Assembly: GCA_013400155.1 (NCBI GenBank) | Contig: VXBM01000137.1 | Coordinates: 281,388 to 345,387, forward strand | Direction: 5' to 3' | Length of the DNA stretch: 64,000 nt | Source: Helopsaltes ochotensis | Lineage: Eukaryota; Chordata; Aves; Passeriformes; Locustellidae | In this document: positions 1 to 64,000 of the stretch, one piece after another | Layout of the letters: each line of letters starts with the position of its first letter | Position numbering within the stretch: position 1 is the stretch's first letter | The notes under the pieces: generated by a model | Databases searched by the model: none | What the model was told of the DNA's origin: nothing | The model's input: the letters and a program-made list of their open reading frames with translations, nothing else | Position numbers and translations under genes: made by a program

Positions 1-1074
1 TTTCTTTGTTTTGTTTAAAATACTGTTTGGACCATTACCTAACACTTATTTTCTGCTCTGGTAAATTGTCATATTGAGTGATGATAAGAAAATTGTAATT
101 TTATTTTTATTCATTTTAGAATATTCCACGAATGACATTAATCATAATTGAAATAAACATTATTGGTAGGATATGAAATAGGTACACAGCTAGTCTGTTT
201 GTTGCAGCTGATATATTTCATAGTAAGGGACGTATCAAGCTTTAGATAAAGTCTTGAATTTGAGAATCTGAATGAATAAATTACAGCCTTGCTGTTTGGT
301 AGCATTGCTTTAGATTCTCTTCGGGTTAATTAATATTCTACTGAGCAGCATGGGAGTCTCTATATATGTAAAGATAAAGTACAATGGTCTTTCATGAGAG
401 AAAAACTTGGTTTTAGATTTCAAGGCTTTCTAAATCTCATGGTGGAGTACCAATTTAAATTACAAATAGACACAGCAAATGAATAATATAATTCAGCCAC
501 AGAGCTAAATAGGGTGATTTCTAGCAGTCAGGTTCTGCCATATTCTCGGATAGCTATAGGGCTTTGCCCATACCCTGAGCCACTTTTTGTACTCCTACAG
601 TTGAACTGCTTTTCTTGTTAGATCAAAGTTTAAAGACTTTTTGTTTTGGAGCTTACCAAATATTCACTTGCTAAAATATTAATTGGGTCTTTCTTTATAA
701 AAAGAAGCTTTAGTTCCTTTGGAAAATGGTGGATAAAAAAAATTAGGCATTGTCATTAAATAAATGGCTCAATCAAAGCTGTTGTGTTAATTACTAAAAC
801 AATTAACTGATATTGTGATACTGTCACAAAATCTTGATTAAGACTAGGTCATGTATTTAGCTCTCTTCGGAATGAGTGTTTACCCTTCACAAAAATTTGA
901 CCTGTTTTAGAAGCATTTTGTGGTGTCTCTTGTGCGTGGTATGTGAAGGAGTCATAAAGAATGTCAAGAAAATGTGAATGTAATTTTTCTGTTGGGGTTG
1001 CGTGCCAGCAGTAGAAAACATAATATTAACGGTTATAAAAAGCAAACATATACACAACTGTTGTTATTTTCTAG
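1..1074 (+). other. PREX2 intron upstream of window exon 1 (3' part)
   Basis: AT-rich intronic sequence ending in a pyrimidine-rich tract and TAG at 1072-1074. I see no repeat family, RNA gene or coding exon in it. Confidence 0.85.
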
Positions 1075-60880
<59,806 letters not shown>

Positions 60881-61439
60881 GTATGACAAATTTTTTTCCC
60901 CTCCTTTTGTTGCAGTCAGTCACTCCGTCATTGCAGGTTGGAGACTGCTGCTCTTTTAGAGATGGGTCTTACACTAAATATCTTATATGAAATAGCGAGT
61001 TTTTGAGTTTGAAAGATTTGTGGTGAAATTCTAAAATTGTGTTTGCAGTGACTGACAGAAATGAACAGTACAATTTTTTTGGTTTGTGCAGTTGGAATGA
61101 GATTGTTCCTCATTCAAGTCAGTAAAAGACAGAAATCTTAATTGCTAAAGTAGAAAGAGGAGTGTTACCTAGATGAATAATATGTATGATACTGAACTCT
61201 TAATACAGGCAAAACATGCTGGAATTTGTATTTACTTTGTATGGTATGGAGAATAATAGTAGAGCTTGATTTAAGGAAAAAAGATGAAACATAAGACATG
61301 CGCATTTTTGCATGTACACCTTATGATACCAAGAGATTCAGCCTGAAAGACACTTAATGTGTTTAATACCATACCAAAAAACAGACTGACCTATAATCAA
61401 CTGAACTTTTTCATCAACTCTAAGAGATTTTAACAGACA

Positions 61440-61473
61440 AATATATATATATATATATGAGACATATATATAA
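61440..61473. repeat. (AT)n microsatellite
   Basis: Two AT dinucleotide runs (61440-61458 and about 61463-61473) separated by GAGAC. Confidence 0.95.
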
Positions 61474-61614
61474 TAGCATCATCACAGAGCTCTCTCATAC
61501 TTAATCATATTTGTCATAGGCAGCAATATATTCATGCTCCAGCTGGGCAGATTACAATTTTTTGGGACAGTGTACCAAAAAAGCAAAGACTAAAATTGGA
61601 GAGGGGGAAAAACC

Positions 61615-61637
61615 CCAACAACAACAACAACAAAAAA
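61615..61637. repeat. (CAA)n microsatellite
   Basis: About six CAA units followed by an A run. Confidence 0.93.
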
Positions 61638-64000
61638 ATTAACTTAACAAATAATCTGATAATAAAAATATGCTCTTTTCATAAGAATTCCAAACTGTTG
61701 GTCAGGGGTAGCAGTATGTTAAAAATACTGCTTAGTTTCTGATCTATGCAAGTATTTATTTTAACAGTCTTGGTTACCAATACCTTGTTTTAGAGTGAGC
61801 AGTACTTCCTCCTTGTTTTAAGTAACATTCTTTCTTCCAAAGAGTTTTGAGGAGTGGAAAAGAAAAAGGGCAATTGCAACATAAGCTGCAATTAAGTTGA
61901 TTAAAGACAGTGTTTGCCATTTGAGAGTTGACAATAGAGTATTTGTATTACTCTCTGTCAGTGAGACAAGTATACATAGCATACTGTATACTGTACTTAA
62001 TTTTAGGGAATAGCAGGAAAAAGCTTTGTTATGTAACACTAGTCACTATATCAGATAAGATGCAAATACTGTAGAGCATGAGTTGTCATGACACTGTTGT
62101 TTCAGAAGACCATGAGACTATGCAGCTTTTCTCTTTGTCTTGCTTTCACTTTCATGTCTTTTGTGATCAGAAAAGATTTCGGGCATAATTCTGATGGGGT
62201 TTTTTAAGCTGAAAAGGACTGCCTCTGGATTTGATCACCATTTCATGACTTTGTCAGTACATTTGTGCCAAAAAATCTGATAGTTTAAAGCTAAAGGCAG
62301 AACGGCCCAAATAAACTATTATCCTGTAGTGTGTGGGTCACAATTTATTAAGAGAAATTTGGTGACTGAATAAGATGTGGTTTGCTTAAATCTGAACATG
62401 AGCTGTTCTAAGATGAAAATTTATTAGTCAAATTTCTGCTCAAACTAGGGCTACTTCAAAGGTAAAAACTCCTAAAATGTCTATGTAAGTGTATTTAAAA
62501 ATCACAAAAAATTAGAAAACCAACATATTGGTTTTAAAGACTATATTATGAGCATGGGAATGAGATTTGAAAGTGTTATGTGTGGGTTTCTGTCTAGATG
62601 TTAAAGGATTCATCATCATCTATTTACATAAAGTAAAGGTGCAAGATGCTTTTCTCTAAAGCATGACTAGTTCTGCTTTACAGTGAGTCCATTTGAATTT
62701 TGGTACAAGATACTGCTACTTCATTTGTGCATTAATACTGCCTTAGTGGCTACCATCTGTTCAGAGAAAGAAACATCAACTCTTGGCATTATCAGAGATA
62801 TTTCAAGATAGGCCCTCCAGGAAAAACGAATGGGCTAGTTGAGAATTTGTATATGTACTCAGAGGTTTGTACCTGCAAGTTCAGAAGAAAACGCGTGTAT
62901 TTAGAGACAAGAAGGGATTCATTCTCTCTTCTGAGAGAAATAAGTTCCTTTAAGTGGCTAAAGCTAAGAAGGTTTTTTAATACCAATTTCCTGAAATTAC
63001 TGTTTCACATGCAAACTGGATGGATGAGGAAGTTTTTCATTAGCATTTGGATTCATATAAAATCACTTCATGTACTGTTATCTCTTTTTGGTCTCCCTAG
63101 GCCGCATCTCTACAGTGCAGTACTAAGTGGGCTTTGGTTTTTGACATTCTGAAATTGTCTTTGCCCAGATAGAAAGCTTGCTTTGTTTCCAGCTAGTAGG
63201 TTTGTTCAGTGAATTTTGTGCCTAGTATTTCTAGTGCTAAATTCTGCAGTTTTTGTGGACTTACTCTCTTTGTTGCTCTCAGAGTGAAACAGTCTTGCAG
63301 CAACATGAAATCCTGTGAGGAAAACAGAAGAGGAAAGAGTAAAATGCTGGATGTGATCAAGTCCCATAGACATAGAGCATTTTGCTTTATGCCTGCAATC
63401 TTGAAGACTAAATTATTCTGTTTGTTGGAGTAGTATTTAATCAGGGCAGATAATGTTGCGAAATAGCTCTCCTTAGTTTGTTAGCTAGTTCTTTAGAGCT
63501 CAAGCTACTGATTTTCAGTTAGAGGGGATATTTATCCCTGATTGTATCCAGCAGTGTATCTGGCTTTCTGTTTTCTTAGAAAAGAAATACTGTGAAGTCC
63601 ATGATTGCGATCAGTTGCAGAATTTCACATTTTGTCGGCCCAGATCAATGACTCATTACTGTTTTTTAACACTAGGCCACGGATATTAAATGAGTTGAAA
63701 ACTGGTATTATCTACAGATCCTACTAGATTAACAGATGGGGGAAAGATGTGAATTTTTCTTGAAGATTAAATTTTGAAAATCTCATTTGTCAGTCTTGCC
63801 AGCTTAAAAATGAAGCTCAACTTGGAACAAGGCTCCCCCATACTTCCTTTTAAAAAGCCCTCATTTTAATTCAGTTTCTATGATTGGTGTTTAAGGGAGT
63901 GAATGTCTGAGAGTCTCTGGAAGAGTACAGGGTGCTCTACTCATCAACATCTTTCTTTTGTTCGTGGGGAGTGGGAGCTGAGCTAGACATTAATCTGTCA

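Larger units (their letters stand above)
60881..64000 (+). other. PREX2 intron after exon 20 (incomplete at window end)
   Basis: AT-rich. Holds an (AT)n microsatellite (61440-61473) and a (CAA)n run (61615-61637). No further exon is visible: the terminal segment of P-Rex2, which should begin Cys-Thr-Leu-Ser-Val, was not found up to 64000. Confidence 0.82.

Overview
The window is vertebrate nuclear DNA, almost certainly avian. It is AT-rich and intron-dominated, its interspersed repeats are CR1-type LINE fragments and one LTR resembling the avian ERVL class, and I see no bacterial-style gene packing. All coding sequence I can support belongs to one plus-strand gene, PREX2 (PIP3- and Gbeta-gamma-regulated Rac guanine nucleotide exchange factor 2). 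Twenty consecutive internal exons lie between 1075 and 60880. Each has AG/GT borders, the reading phases join without a break, and together they give 2726 nt (908 codons plus 2 nt) with no stop or frameshift. Matched against the human protein from memory (about 1606 residues), they cover roughly residues 627-1535. If the gene has 40 exons as in human, these are probably exons 20-39. The N-terminal DH-PH-DEP part lies upstream of the window and the last ~70 residues lie downstream.

Layout: window exons 1-3 (1075-8247) encode the end of PDZ1 and all of PDZ2. Exons 4-8 (11343-18072) enter the large C-terminal region related to inositol polyphosphate 4-phosphatase (IP4P). Exons 9-11 (23008-27940) encode a Ser/Asp/Glu-rich, probably disordered loop with likely phosphorylation sites. 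Exons 12-20 (28274-60880) encode the rest of the helical, phosphatase-like fold, ending inside a CX5R phosphatase-loop motif whose Arg codon is split by the next intron.

Introns carry a decayed CR1 LINE (3910-5360, same strand as PREX2, with esterase and reverse-transcriptase remnants), CR1 3'-end fragments on the minus strand (16233-16812, 27551-27671, 43620-44225, 54211-54728, 57822-57903), an LTR-like element (53678-54158), simple repeats, and two assembly gaps (3445-3909, 29238-29460). The most unusual non-coding structure is a perfect 26-bp-arm, 3-nt-loop foldback at 35253-35307. I found no second gene, structural RNA gene or CRISPR array, and no wholly new system. The points most worth checking are the foldback, a possible short P-Rex2b-like isoform ending in the 345-bp intron after exon 7, two 4-nt tandem splice donors, and the intron-split CX5R motif. 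Human residue numbers and family facts are from memory; exon coordinates and motifs were read directly.
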